From Pseudomonadota bacterium (GTDB lineage Bacteria > Pseudomonadota > Alphaproteobacteria > Rhizobiales > Xanthobacteraceae), in the NCBI GenBank assembly GCA_023431725.1, contig JAEYVN010000115.1, positions 1 to 9,852 of the forward strand: a stretch of 9,852 bases of DNA. Direction: 5' to 3'. Each line of letters begins with the position of its first letter. Position 1 is the stretch's first letter. A program made the position numbers and the translations under genes. Shown one piece after another: positions 1 through 6,366 of the stretch. The notes below the pieces were generated by a model, which made no database searches, was not told where the DNA came from, and worked only from the letters and a program-made list of their open reading frames with translations.

Positions 1-515
1 AAATGCTTCTTGGCGCGCTTGGAGCGGGTGTGCACATAGCGGGCCAGCACTTCCTTGCCGGTGCCGCTTTCGCCGGTGATCAGCACCGAGGCATCGGAGC
101 CGGCAACCTGCTGGGCGAGCTTCACGACATGCCCCATGCTCTCGTCGCGCCAGACCATTTCGCGATCGTCGTCGGCGACAGCGGCGAGTACGGCCGCGAT
201 CATCTCCGGATCGGGCGGCAGCGGGATGTATTCCTTCGCGCCGGCGTGAATGGCTGCGACGGCCGCCTTCGCGTTGTTCTCGATGCCGCAGGCGACGATC
301 GGCGCGTGGATATGCTCACTGGCGAGGCGCATGACGAGGCCGGCGATATCCACGGCGACATCCACCATCAGGAGATCGGCGCCGCGGCCCGACCGCAGGA
401 CCGCCAGGGCCTGATCGGCCGTTTCGGCATGCGTTACCGACGCGCCTTTATCCATCGCGTATTTGGTGGCCAGCGTAAGCTGCCCCTTGAGCGTTCCGAC
501 GATGAGAAGTCGCAT
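1..515 (-). CDS. flbD: Flagellar sigma-54-dependent transcriptional activator FlbD (5' part, truncated by window edge)
   Basis: This is an enhancer-binding activator of RNA polymerase sigma-54, which in Caulobacter switches on late flagellar genes and represses fliF. The first 171 residues are visible. An N-terminal receiver-like domain (about 1-115) starts [11 protein letters not shown] and keeps an aspartate at 52 (LLMVD) but lacks the acidic pair normally found near residue 8, where Gly7-Thr8 stand instead. The AAA+ domain begins about residue 125 and has the Walker A motif GESGTGKE at 148-155. The rest of the AAA+ domain and the DNA-binding HTH lie outside the window. The ATG at 515 has GGAG about 9 bases upstream. 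It is the last visible gene of the fliF operon, 109 bases after fliN; flhA would be expected next by analogy with Caulobacter. The degenerate receiver is a known trait of FlbD, whose activity is controlled by FliX rather than by ordinary phosphorylation. Confidence 0.93.
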   Translation of the reverse strand, partial: MRLLIVGTLKGQLTLATKYAMDKGASVTHAETADQALAVLRSGRGADLLMVDVAVDIAGLVMRLASEHIHAPIVACGIENNAKAAVAAIHAGAKEYIPLPPDPEMIAAVLAAVADDDREMVWRDESMGHVVKLAQQVAGSDASVLITGESGTGKEVLARYVHTRSKRAKKH

Positions 516-547
516 TTTCTTTTTCTCCGTGTGCCCGGCACTCAGCA

Positions 548-617
548 GCGAATAGCGAAATATGATCCCTAGAGCGGTGCGTTCACGGCCACCTGATGGT
601 CACGGTTCGCTATTCGC
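548..617. repeat. 12-bp inverted repeat in the fliN-flbD gap
   Basis: GCGAATAGCGAA at 548-559 is matched exactly by its reverse complement TTCGCTATTCGC at 606-617, with 46 bases between. It fills most of the gap between the fliN stop (625) and the flbD start (515). As RNA it could form a long-range stem in the operon transcript. There is no U-run after the left arm on the minus strand, so an ordinary terminator is unlikely. A role in mRNA processing, in setting flbD levels, or as a binding site is possible but unproven. Confidence 0.6.
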
Positions 618-624
618 GTCGCGA

Positions 625-966
625 TCATCGATCGGCCTTGATGATTTCGGTCATCGTCACGCCGAGCTTGTCCTCGACCAGAACGACTTCGCCGCGGGCG
701 ACCAGCCGATTATTGACGTAGATATCGATGGCTTCGCCGACCTTGCGGTCGAGCTCGAGCACAGCGCCCGGTCCAAGCCGGAGCAACTCGCTGACATCCA
801 TGCGCGAGCGGCCGAGCACGGCGGACACCTGCACCGGCACGTCGAAGATCGCCTCGAGATCGGCGGCGGTCTTGTTGGTGCTTTCCTGTTCGGTCATCGG
901 CGGCACCGTCATGTCCATCGGAGGTGTCGCGCCAGGCTCGAGATTGGGATACGGCACGTCGCTCAT
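625..966 (-). CDS. fliN: Flagellar motor switch protein FliN
   Basis: FliN is a C-ring protein that, with FliM and FliG, sets rotation direction and helps dock export substrates through FliH. The product is 113 residues. A short Pro/Met-rich leader (1-35) is followed by a SpoA domain (about 41-111) with the recognisable segments FDVPVQVSAVLG, LLRLGPGAVLELD and VNNRLVARGEVV. This length is normal for compact FliN proteins. The start ATG at 966 was chosen because it overlaps the fliH stop as ATGA and has GAAAGG about 9 bases upstream. An in-frame extension to 1089 exists but lies inside fliH and looks like low-complexity shadow sequence. It is the fourth gene of the fliF operon. Confidence 0.95.
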   Translation of the reverse strand: MSDVPYPNLEPGATPPMDMTVPPMTEQESTNKTAADLEAIFDVPVQVSAVLGRSRMDVSELLRLGPGAVLELDRKVGEAIDIYVNNRLVARGEVVLVEDKLGVTMTEIIKADR

Positions 967-1607
967 GAATTTTTGCCTTTCGAGGAAATGTCGGTGGTCT
1001 GAAGCCGGCCCTGCAGGAAGCGCCGGACTGTGTCTTCGATCTGCGCGTCGGTCGCTGCGCGATTGCGGGTCATGCCGCCATCCGCCCATTCGATGCGGCA
1101 GTCGCCGACGCCGATATCCGGCTCGGCCAGAACCAGAAGCCGTCCTTCGAAACCGCTCTGACGGGCGATTTCGGTCAGGCGCGTCTGGGCCTCCGCATAG
1201 AGATTGTCATGCACCCGCACGACAACATGCGGCGTCGCGATGAGTTCACGGAAACAACCGGCTGCCAGCGCCTGGATCTCGGCGAAGGGCTCCCGCTCGA
1301 TCAGGGCCGACGCGAGCTTTCTTCCGGTTGTTACGGCAACCTCGATCGCTTCTGCCTCGACGCGCTGCTCGACGCCGGACAAGCCGCGCGAGAGTTTATT
1401 GAGCGAGCGGGCGATGTCTTCCATCGCCACAGCGATACGGCGTGCCGTTTCGCCCTGTGCTTCCTGCTGACCAGCAGTGAATCCCTTGCGATATCCGGCG
1501 GCCTCGGCGTCCTCGACCTTGGCGCGATGATCGGCGAGCGGAATGGTGTTCACCACCTTCGGCGCGTCGAAGTCGATATCGAACAGGAATTTTGCGGGAT
1601 TGCTCAT
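963..1607 (-). CDS. fliH: Flagellar export apparatus protein FliH (FlbE-like)
   Basis: FliH binds and restrains the flagellar type III export ATPase FliI and links it to FliN at the C-ring. The product is 214 residues. It has a short N-terminal segment ([16 protein letters not shown]), a central region with the glycine-spaced motif AGYRKGFTAGQQEAQG (37-52) typical of FliH helices, a long helical stretch (55-120), and a conserved C-terminal end with GVGDCRIEWADGGMTRN (166-182). In Caulobacter the gene at this place is called flbE. The ATG at 1607 shares one base with the fliG stop (TGATG). A TTG directly before it would add one residue. The 3' end overlaps fliN by four bases, so translational coupling is likely. 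The sequence is divergent from enteric FliH, as is usual in alphaproteobacteria, but the context makes the identity firm. Confidence 0.88.
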   Translation of the reverse strand: MSNPAKFLFDIDFDAPKVVNTIPLADHRAKVEDAEAAGYRKGFTAGQQEAQGETARRIAVAMEDIARSLNKLSRGLSGVEQRVEAEAIEVAVTTGRKLASALIEREPFAEIQALAAGCFRELIATPHVVVRVHDNLYAEAQTRLTEIARQSGFEGRLLVLAEPDIGVGDCRIEWADGGMTRNRAATDAQIEDTVRRFLQGRLQTTDISSKGKNS

Positions 1608-2692
1608 CAATAGACGAGCTCCTCATCGCCACGCTGCTTGGAGATAACCAGTTCGCCCTTGGCGGCCAGATCCTTGGCCAGATTGACCAGCAGAACCTGC
1701 GCATCGTCGACATCGCGCAGGCGTACGGCACCCAGCGCGTCCATGTCGTCGTTGAGCATCTTGGCGGCGCGCGAGGACATGTTGGAGAAGAAGAACTGGC
1801 GCACCGTTTCGTTCGCACCCTTGAGGGCGATCGCCAGCTTGTCCTTGTCGATGTGGCGCATCAGCGTCTGGGCCGAGCCGGCATCGAGCTTGATCAGGTC
1901 GTCGAAGGTGAACATCAGCGCCTTGATGCGCTCGGCGCTGTCGCGGTTGTCCTCTTCGAGCGACGTCAGGAAGCGGGTTTCGGTCTGGCGATCGAAATTG
2001 TTGAAGATTTCCGCCATCACCTCATGCGCATCGCGGCGGCGCGACTTGGAGATGTTGGACATGAATTCGGTGCGCAGGGTCTGTTCGACGCGGTCGATGA
2101 CCTCTTTCTGGATCGCTTCCATCCGCAGCATGCGGTTGACGACATCGAGCGCGATGTCTTCGGGCAGGATCGCCAGCACGCGTGCCGAATGCTCAGGCCG
2201 CAGCTTGGAGAGGACGACGGCGATGGTCTGCGGATATTCGTTCTTGAGATAGTTCGCCAGAACGTCCTCCTGGACGTTGGAAAGCTTCTCCCACATGTTG
2301 CGGCCGGCGGGGCCGCGGATCTCATCCATGATGCCGCCGACGCGATCGGCCGGCAGGAACTGGAACAGCAGGCGTTCGGTCGCTTCGTAATTGCCCATCA
2401 GCGAACCGGACGCAGACAGGCGACTGACGAATTCAAGCAGCAGCCCTTCGACCAGCTCGGCGTCGATGGTGCCGAGCGTGGACATCACAATCGACAACTC
2501 ACGCAATTCGTCGTCGTCCAGCATCTCCCAGATCTTGCCGCCATACTGATCCCCAAGTGCGAGCATCAAAATGGCCGCGCGCTCGGGTCCCGTCAGGTTG
2601 CGGCTCGGCGTTGCGCCTTCGCCCCGCCGCGTGGCCAAGGTGGCCATGACGGTGGCGATGTCGCCTTGATTTCTTTCGCTTGCGGATGTCAT
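1607..2692 (-). CDS. fliG: Flagellar motor switch protein FliG
   Basis: FliG is the rotor protein that meets the stator and generates torque, attached to the FliF C-terminus at the cytoplasmic face. From the ATG at 2692 it has 361 residues. The N-terminal FliF-binding domain starts with [15 protein letters not shown]. The middle domain contains EYPQ (152-155), the counterpart of the EHPQ motif that contacts FliM. The C-terminal domain begins after MFTFDDL (260-266), the MFVF-type hinge. The torque-helix charged residues match the enteric pattern: Lys291 in ALKGANE, Arg308 in SSRAA, Asp315-Asp316. A TTG at 2707, directly after the fliF stop, would give 366 residues. I prefer ATG, which has a weak TGGA about 10 bases upstream. 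The gene is tightly packed between fliF and fliH. Confidence 0.96.
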   Translation of the reverse strand: MTSASERNQGDIATVMATLATRRGEGATPSRNLTGPERAAILMLALGDQYGGKIWEMLDDDELRELSIVMSTLGTIDAELVEGLLLEFVSRLSASGSLMGNYEATERLLFQFLPADRVGGIMDEIRGPAGRNMWEKLSNVQEDVLANYLKNEYPQTIAVVLSKLRPEHSARVLAILPEDIALDVVNRMLRMEAIQKEVIDRVEQTLRTEFMSNISKSRRRDAHEVMAEIFNNFDRQTETRFLTSLEEDNRDSAERIKALMFTFDDLIKLDAGSAQTLMRHIDKDKLAIALKGANETVRQFFFSNMSSRAAKMLNDDMDALGAVRLRDVDDAQVLLVNLAKDLAAKGELVISKQRGDEELVY

Positions 2693-2707
2693 TTCAGTTA
2701 AGTCCAA

Positions 2708-4390
2708 TTACGCCGCTTCATGCAGCCATTGACGGATGATCGCGACGGTCTCGTGCGGATTGCGGTCGGCGAGTTCGCCGACTTTCTGCACGGACTGGGC
2801 ATGCACCTGTCCCTGCACCTGAGCGATATCGATCATGTTCGAAGTGTGGTTCGAGATCGCGATGGCTTCACCCTTGACGATCTCGACGTTCGGACCGCCC
2901 GGCAGCATGGCCTCGCCGGTGCCAGCGGCCGTGCCGTCGGTCAGGCGTGCAGCGGGCTTGTCCGGCGTGACGATCTTGCGCACCAGCGGGCGGACCACGA
3001 AGAACAGCACGATCAGGCCGAGAAGTCCCATCACCGCGAGTTCGATGCCACGCAGGATGTCTTCCTTGGTGAACTGCAGATCCATCCAGCCTTTCGACTC
3101 GTTGATCAGGTTCTGCGGTGTCTCGGCAAAGCGCAGATTGACGACCTCACCCTGGTCACCGCGCTTCTGGTCAAAGCCGATGGCCGAACGAACGAGTGCG
3201 GAGATGCGATCGATTTCGTCCTTGTCGCGCGGCGCGTAGATCGATTCGCCGCGGTCGTTCTTTGTGTAGGTGCCATCGACAAGGACGGCCGCCGAGATGC
3301 GATTGATGCGGCCGCCTTCGATCACCTCGGTCTTGGTCGTGCGCGAGATCTCGTAATTGACGATTTCCTCGCTCTTGCGGTTGTCGCTCTTGTTGGCGTT
3401 GTCGGCGCCACCGGCATTGGCGCCTGCACCGGGGCGGTTTTGTCCGGCGCCCGGCAATTCGTTGCCGACCGTGACCTGGCCCTCGCGCGCCTCGGACGAG
3501 GCAAGCGTTTCTTCACGCGTCTGGCTTGAGCGAACGACGCGGCCTTCCGGATCGAATTTGTCGGTTGTCTGGGTAATGCGGTTGAAATCGAAATCGGCGG
3601 TCAGCTGCACGCGGGCACGGCCCGGACCGACGACGGATGTGACGATGTTGTCGATCTGGTCGCGCAGCCGCCGCTCGTAAGCGACTTTCCGCTCATCCGC
3701 CCCAGCGCCCAGTCCGCCGATGTCGTCGTCGGCGCCGTCGGCCAGCAGGCGGCCGGTTTCGTCGACGACCGAGACGCGGGTCGGCTTGAGACCGTTCACG
3801 GCCGAGGCCGCCAGATGCCGGATGGCACGGACCTGCTGGGCCTCAAGTCCCCCGCGCAGCTTGAGAACGATCGAGGCTGAGGGCTCTTGCCGTTCGCGGG
3901 AGAACAGCGGGCGCTCCGGCAGAACCAGATGAACCCTTGCGGCGGCCACCCGGTCGATACTGCGGATGGTGCGGGCGAGTTCGCCCTCGAGTGCCCGCAA
4001 GTGATTGATATTCTGAACGAAGCTCGTGGCTCCGAGCGAATCGGACTTGTCGAAGATTTCGTAGCCGACACCGCCGCCTTTGGGCAGGCCGCTTTCCGCC
4101 AGCTTCATGCGGAGCCGGGTGACCGCGTCCTTCGGCACCAGGATGATCGCCCCGTCATTGCGCACCTGATACGGAATCGCCTGCCGCTCCAGATCGCGGA
4201 CAATGGCCGACGAGTCTTCAAACGTCAGATCGGTGAACAGCGGAGTCATCGGGACCGCCGTAACCCGGAGAATGATGAAGCCGAAGAAGCCGATGAGCGC
4301 CACCGTAACGGCAGCCATGGCCACAACGCGTGTGGCGCCCAATGTTTTTATGAACTCGACGAGACCTTGCACCGACCAGTTCCCCCTCAC
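2708..4390 (-). CDS. fliF: Flagellar MS-ring protein FliF
   Basis: FliF forms the membrane-embedded MS ring on which the basal body and export gate assemble. The product is 560 residues. It has a first membrane segment at about 22-42, a periplasmic ring-building part of YscJ/FliF type (about 46-220; note PLFTDL and the AARVHLVLPERPLFSRE segment), a Gly/Asn/Ala-rich linker (311-337), a second membrane segment at about 449-468, and a cytoplasmic tail ending NPHETVAIIRQWLHEAA, the FliG-binding motif. The chosen start is GTG at 4390, with AAGGG about 12 bases upstream. A second GTG at 4372 has AGGGGG nine bases upstream and would give a 554-residue protein starting just before QGLVEFIKTLG, so the start is open. 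It is the first gene of the operon and is preceded by a palindrome-rich leader and a terminator of the upstream gene. Confidence 0.96.
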   Translation of the reverse strand: MRGNWSVQGLVEFIKTLGATRVVAMAAVTVALIGFFGFIILRVTAVPMTPLFTDLTFEDSSAIVRDLERQAIPYQVRNDGAIILVPKDAVTRLRMKLAESGLPKGGGVGYEIFDKSDSLGATSFVQNINHLRALEGELARTIRSIDRVAAARVHLVLPERPLFSRERQEPSASIVLKLRGGLEAQQVRAIRHLAASAVNGLKPTRVSVVDETGRLLADGADDDIGGLGAGADERKVAYERRLRDQIDNIVTSVVGPGRARVQLTADFDFNRITQTTDKFDPEGRVVRSSQTREETLASSEAREGQVTVGNELPGAGQNRPGAGANAGGADNANKSDNRKSEEIVNYEISRTTKTEVIEGGRINRISAAVLVDGTYTKNDRGESIYAPRDKDEIDRISALVRSAIGFDQKRGDQGEVVNLRFAETPQNLINESKGWMDLQFTKEDILRGIELAVMGLLGLIVLFFVVRPLVRKIVTPDKPAARLTDGTAAGTGEAMLPGGPNVEIVKGEAIAISNHTSNMIDIAQVQGQVHAQSVQKVGELADRNPHETVAIIRQWLHEAA

Positions 4391-4409
4391 GCGCTTGCGT
4401 GCCCTTACC

Positions 4410-4424
4410 CGGCAATATTTGCCG
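4410..4424 (-). promoter_or_regulatory. Palindrome upstream of fliF, candidate FlbD (ftr-like) site
   Basis: On the plus strand this is CGGCAA-TAT-TTGCCG, a perfect inverted repeat with a 3-base centre; read on the minus strand it is CGGCAAATATTGCCG. It sits 20 bases before the fliF GTG. The CGGC...GCCG arms with A-rich interior resemble, from memory, the ftr elements bound by FlbD in Caulobacter, where FlbD represses fliF. The octamer CCCGGCAA that opens it (4408-4415) recurs twice upstream of the fliK promoter, in the same orientation to the downstream gene. The functional assignment is inference. Confidence 0.6.
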
Positions 4425-4430
4425 CGTTAT

Positions 4431-4458
4431 GGTTTCCAAACCGTTAACGTCGTTAACG
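4431..4458. promoter_or_regulatory. Palindrome cluster in the fliF promoter region
   Basis: Two copies of the palindrome CGTTAACG (4442-4449 and 4451-4458) lie one base apart, and GGTTTCCAAACC (4431-4442), another palindrome, abuts them. They lie 41-68 bases upstream of the fliF GTG, where a promoter should be. The TTAA cores recall CtrA half-sites, but here they are 5 bases apart rather than 7, so this is not a standard CtrA box. No clear -35/-10 pair was recognised. Confidence 0.45.
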
Positions 4459-4486
4459 ATTGTTAGCTTTTGGGGAGCAGGCACAA

Positions 4487-4512
4487 AAAAGGCGGGTCTA
4501 AACCCGCCTTTT
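4487..4512 (-). terminator. Intrinsic terminator after the 4541-4939 gene
   Basis: AAAAGGCGGGT (4487-4497) and ACCCGCCTTTT (4502-4512) form an 11-bp perfect stem with a 4-base loop (CTAA). Read on the minus strand, the stem is followed by a run of six T residues (complement of 4485-4490), the classical arrangement. It lies 28 bases past the stop of the small secreted-protein gene and upstream of the fliF leader, so it separates the two units. On the plus strand the T-run is only four bases long but may still work in both directions. Confidence 0.88.
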
Positions 4513-4540
4513 CGTCTGATCGGTCTTTCGAGCGCGCCTT

Positions 4541-4939
4541 TCAGTAGAAGCGTCTGCAAAACTCGTAGCGGCCGTAACCAATGTCGGTGACGCAGGGAGC
4601 GGCGCGTCGGCGCGGCTTCGACACATGCGAGGCCTTGACCACGCGCTTGTAAACCCGCGGCGCATAGGGGTTCGGCACCCGCTTCCAGTAATAGCCCCGG
4701 ACATAGACATAACGGTAGCCGCGGGGGGTGGCGTAGATTGGCTCGTAGAAGGGGCGACCCATCGAGGTATCGACCGGGGTCCAGCGTCCGCCGTTCGGCC
4801 AGACGTAGACCGGGACAGCGGTATAGCCCGGCGGCTCGAAGAAGCCGGCTGCGGCGCCGACGGCCAGTTGGCGGGCGGAGGCGGGGGCCAGGGCCATCAA
4901 GAGGGCCGCTAGGGCGAAAATCGCAGTCCTGACGATCAT
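4541..4939 (-). CDS. Small secreted basic Tyr/Pro-rich protein, function unknown
   Basis: The family is not recognised. The 132-residue product begins with a clear signal peptide: MIVRTAIFALAALLMALAPASA, with probable cleavage after Ala22 (ASA). The mature part is rich in Tyr, Pro and Arg, with a YRYVYVRGYYWKRVP stretch (75-89), a very basic segment (KRVVKASHVSKPRRR, 98-112) and two cysteines (116 and 128) near the C-terminus that could form a disulfide in the periplasm. The ATG at 4939 has GGAG six bases upstream. The gene has its own terminator (4487-4512) and stands alone between sciP and the fliF operon. The flagellar context may be coincidental; a cell-envelope role is plausible but not shown. 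Expression of a real gene is supported by the signal peptide, the good ribosome site and the terminator together. Confidence 0.75.
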   Translation of the reverse strand: MIVRTAIFALAALLMALAPASARQLAVGAAAGFFEPPGYTAVPVYVWPNGGRWTPVDTSMGRPFYEPIYATPRGYRYVYVRGYYWKRVPNPYAPRVYKRVVKASHVSKPRRRAAPCVTDIGYGRYEFCRRFY

Positions 4940-5101
4940 GAAGCGCTCCAGACGAAATTTACCGCGACTTTATCCGCCTAACTTCCAAACGGAAAGATGA
5001 CATTGCGGATCGGCAGCACGCCGGCTGCGATCTCCACAAAGGTTCGCAGTCGGATCGTCGGATCCCAGACGGCCGTCGTTTAGGCTGAAAGCGTCAAAGC
5101 A

Positions 5102-5138
5102 AATAGCGCCGCCTCCACCAGAGGCAGCGATCGCTATT
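5102..5138 (-). terminator. Hairpin downstream of sciP, possible weak terminator
   Basis: AATAGCG (5102-5108) and CGCTATT (5132-5138) are inverted arms enclosing a second stem, GCCTC/GAGGC (5111-5115 and 5121-5125) with a 5-base loop. On the minus strand the hairpin begins 30 bases after the sciP stop and is followed by TTTGCTTTG, a weak U-rich tract. It may end the sciP transcript. The outer arms share the AATAGCG core with the inverted repeat at 548-617. The rest of the 4940-5168 gap holds only an imperfect inverted repeat at 5008-5032 and a tandem GTCGGATC at 5049-5064; no gene is seen. Confidence 0.45.
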
Positions 5139-5168
5139 CACAATCAGGTCGCGGACCCTAACGGTTCA

Positions 5169-5444
5169 TTACTGCCGATATTGCTGGATGCGCGTTGTGC
5201 GCAAACCGGCAAGGCCATGCTGATCGATGGAAAATTGCCACGACAGGAATTCTTCTGTCGTCAGCGTGTAACGCTGGCACGCTTCTTCAAGCGACAGGAG
5301 GCCGCCGCGGACGGCCGCAACGACTTCCGCTTTACGGCGGATCACCCAACGCTTGGTCGAAGGCGGCGGTAAATCCGCGATCGTTAGCGGAGAACCGTCT
5401 GGCCCGATGACGTACTTGACCCTCGGACGATGAGGTTCGGTCAT
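5169..5444 (-). CDS. sciP: SciP-type CtrA inhibitor (DUF1153 family)
   Basis: In Caulobacter, SciP is a small helix-turn-helix protein that binds CtrA and DNA and blocks CtrA-dependent transcription in late cell-cycle stages. The product here is 91 residues from the ATG at 5444. The conserved block YVIGPDGSPLTIADLPPP (11-28) is followed by KRWVIRRKAEVVAAVRGG (31-48), then the helical region LLSLEEACQRYTLTTEEF (49-66) and a C-terminus ending GLAGLRTTRIQQYRQ. This is the full family pattern. An ATG at 5456 would add four residues (MSEA) and has an equally weak ribosome site. The open frame extends to 5561 but that part is not SciP-like. Two CtrA-type boxes lie upstream (5498-5512, 5566-5580), matching CtrA control of sciP in Caulobacter. 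It sits between fliK-flgD and the fliF operon, on the same strand. Confidence 0.9.
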   Translation of the reverse strand: MTEPHRPRVKYVIGPDGSPLTIADLPPPSTKRWVIRRKAEVVAAVRGGLLSLEEACQRYTLTTEEFLSWQFSIDQHGLAGLRTTRIQQYRQ

Positions 5445-5497
5445 TGCTTCACTCATACACTCAACCGACAAACTCAGAGGAATGTAGCGTTCGCCGC

Positions 5498-5512
5498 TTA
5501 AGATTTGCCTAA
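5498..5512. promoter_or_regulatory. Near-consensus CtrA box (sciP-proximal)
   Basis: TTAA-GATTTGC-CTAA on the plus strand has the 7-base spacer of the CtrA consensus TTAA-N7-TTAA and one mismatch in the half-sites. It lies 53 bases upstream of the chosen sciP ATG. It could be a secondary activation or autoregulatory site; the mismatch makes it less certain than the distal box. Confidence 0.4.
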
Positions 5513-5565
5513 GCGCAACACTCAATTGAGAAATGCCTGTCAACGAAATGTCGTGAAGCAACGTT

Positions 5566-5580
5566 TTAATCGCTTGTTAA
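5566..5580. promoter_or_regulatory. Consensus CtrA-binding box upstream of sciP
   Basis: TTAATCGCTTGTTAA matches the CtrA consensus TTAA-N7-TTAA exactly. It lies 121 bases upstream of the sciP ATG and 19 bases beyond the flgD stop. A TTGACA hexamer on the minus strand (5543-5538) follows it, but no good -10 element is evident at 16-18 bases. No terminator was seen between flgD and this box, so sciP may also receive read-through from fliK-flgD. Confidence 0.65.
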
Positions 5581-5599
5581 GGTGCTGACGTCGTTACGA

Positions 5600-6349
5600 T
5601 CAGGATGCCGAGCTTGAGTTGTTTTCTTCTGATGGCGGTGGCGTTTCAGTCTCCGGATCAGGTGTCGGCGTCGGGGCTACATAGCGAACAATGCGCTTGA
5701 CCTTGTCGACCGTGTAATCCTTGCCGGCGACGTTGAGCGTCGGCGGTGATTTTGAAATGTCGACGGAATCGACAACGCCTTGCACCTCTGTTGCCACCGC
5801 GACGGTTTGGCCGGCGGTGTCCTTCGCCGTGATCGACATCTTGTAATCGCCGTTGGGCTGCAAGACGCCGGATGTATTGCGGCCGTCCCACACGAAATTC
5901 TGAAGGCCGGCATTGAGCGAGAAGGTGCCAGTATAAACCGTTGCACCCGACGCATTCATGATGTTGATCGTCGCTGTCGCAGGCTTCGGTGAATTGAAGC
6001 TCCAGCCGGCACTGCCGTTTTCAAGGCGGGCGGTCTGGCCATCGAGCGCAACGATGTTGCCGACAAAGCCGAGAGCTTGCGTCGTTTGCGCGCTTTGTTG
6101 AAGCGCAACAAGCGAACTCAATTGATCGTTCGACTTCAGCTGCTGTTCGACCTGCGCGAACTGTACGAGCTGCTGGGTGAACTGGTTCGTGTCCAGAGGG
6201 TCGAGCGGGTTCTGGTTCTTGAGCTGCGTCGTCAGCATCTGGAGGAACGAGGTGAAGTTGTCAGCAAGCGATGACTTCGACGTGCTGACCAGGCTCTCAT
6301 TGTAAGTGGTGGTGACGTTGCTGCCGATGCCGGAGGTGACGGTCGTCAT
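5600..6349 (-). CDS. flgD: Flagellar hook assembly (hook cap) protein FlgD
   Basis: FlgD forms the transient cap under which FlgE subunits polymerise into the hook; it is exported by the flagellar type III system. The product is 249 residues. The hallmark N-terminal signature FLQMLTTQLKNQNPLDP (35-51) leads into QFTQQLVQFAQVEQQ. A central Ig/tudor-like part follows, including GLQNFVWDGRNTSG (148-161) and PNGDYKMSITA (165-175), typical of the FlgD Ig-like domain. The C-terminal tail (225-249) is an unusual Pro/Glu/Ser/Asn-rich extension. AAAGGA lies eight bases before the ATG. It follows fliK by 17 bases and is likely co-transcribed from the sigma-54 promoter upstream of fliK. Confidence 0.95.
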   Translation of the reverse strand: MTTVTSGIGSNVTTTYNESLVSTSKSSLADNFTSFLQMLTTQLKNQNPLDPLDTNQFTQQLVQFAQVEQQLKSNDQLSSLVALQQSAQTTQALGFVGNIVALDGQTARLENGSAGWSFNSPKPATATINIMNASGATVYTGTFSLNAGLQNFVWDGRNTSGVLQPNGDYKMSITAKDTAGQTVAVATEVQGVVDSVDISKSPPTLNVAGKDYTVDKVKRIVRYVAPTPTPDPETETPPPSEENNSSSAS

Positions 6350-6366
6350 TGTCGGTGTCCTTTGAT

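Noticed and set aside
967..1089. N-terminal extension of the fliN frame to 1089
   Set aside because: It lies inside fliH, is Arg-rich shadow sequence, and the ATGA overlap at 963-966 with a good ribosome site explains the start.
1592..2701. 369-residue open frame on the plus strand
   Set aside because: It lies antisense over nearly all of fliG, has no recognisable domain and its composition (His/Gln/Asp-rich) is what antisense reading of GC-rich coding DNA gives.
4424..4437. GG-N10-GC spacing on the minus strand in the fliF leader (possible sigma-54 promoter)
   Set aside because: Only the GG and GC doublets match; the TGGCA and TTGCA contexts are absent, and fliF belongs to an early class that is not expected to use sigma-54.
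4442..4466. TTAA-N5-TTAA and TTAA-N6-TTAG in the fliF leader as a CtrA box
   Set aside because: Spacers are 5 and 6, not the 7 bases of the CtrA consensus; kept only as an unexplained palindrome cluster.
5445..5561. N-terminal extension of the sciP frame to 5561
   Set aside because: The added part is not SciP-like and covers the proximal CtrA-type box; family length fits the ATG at 5444 or 5456.
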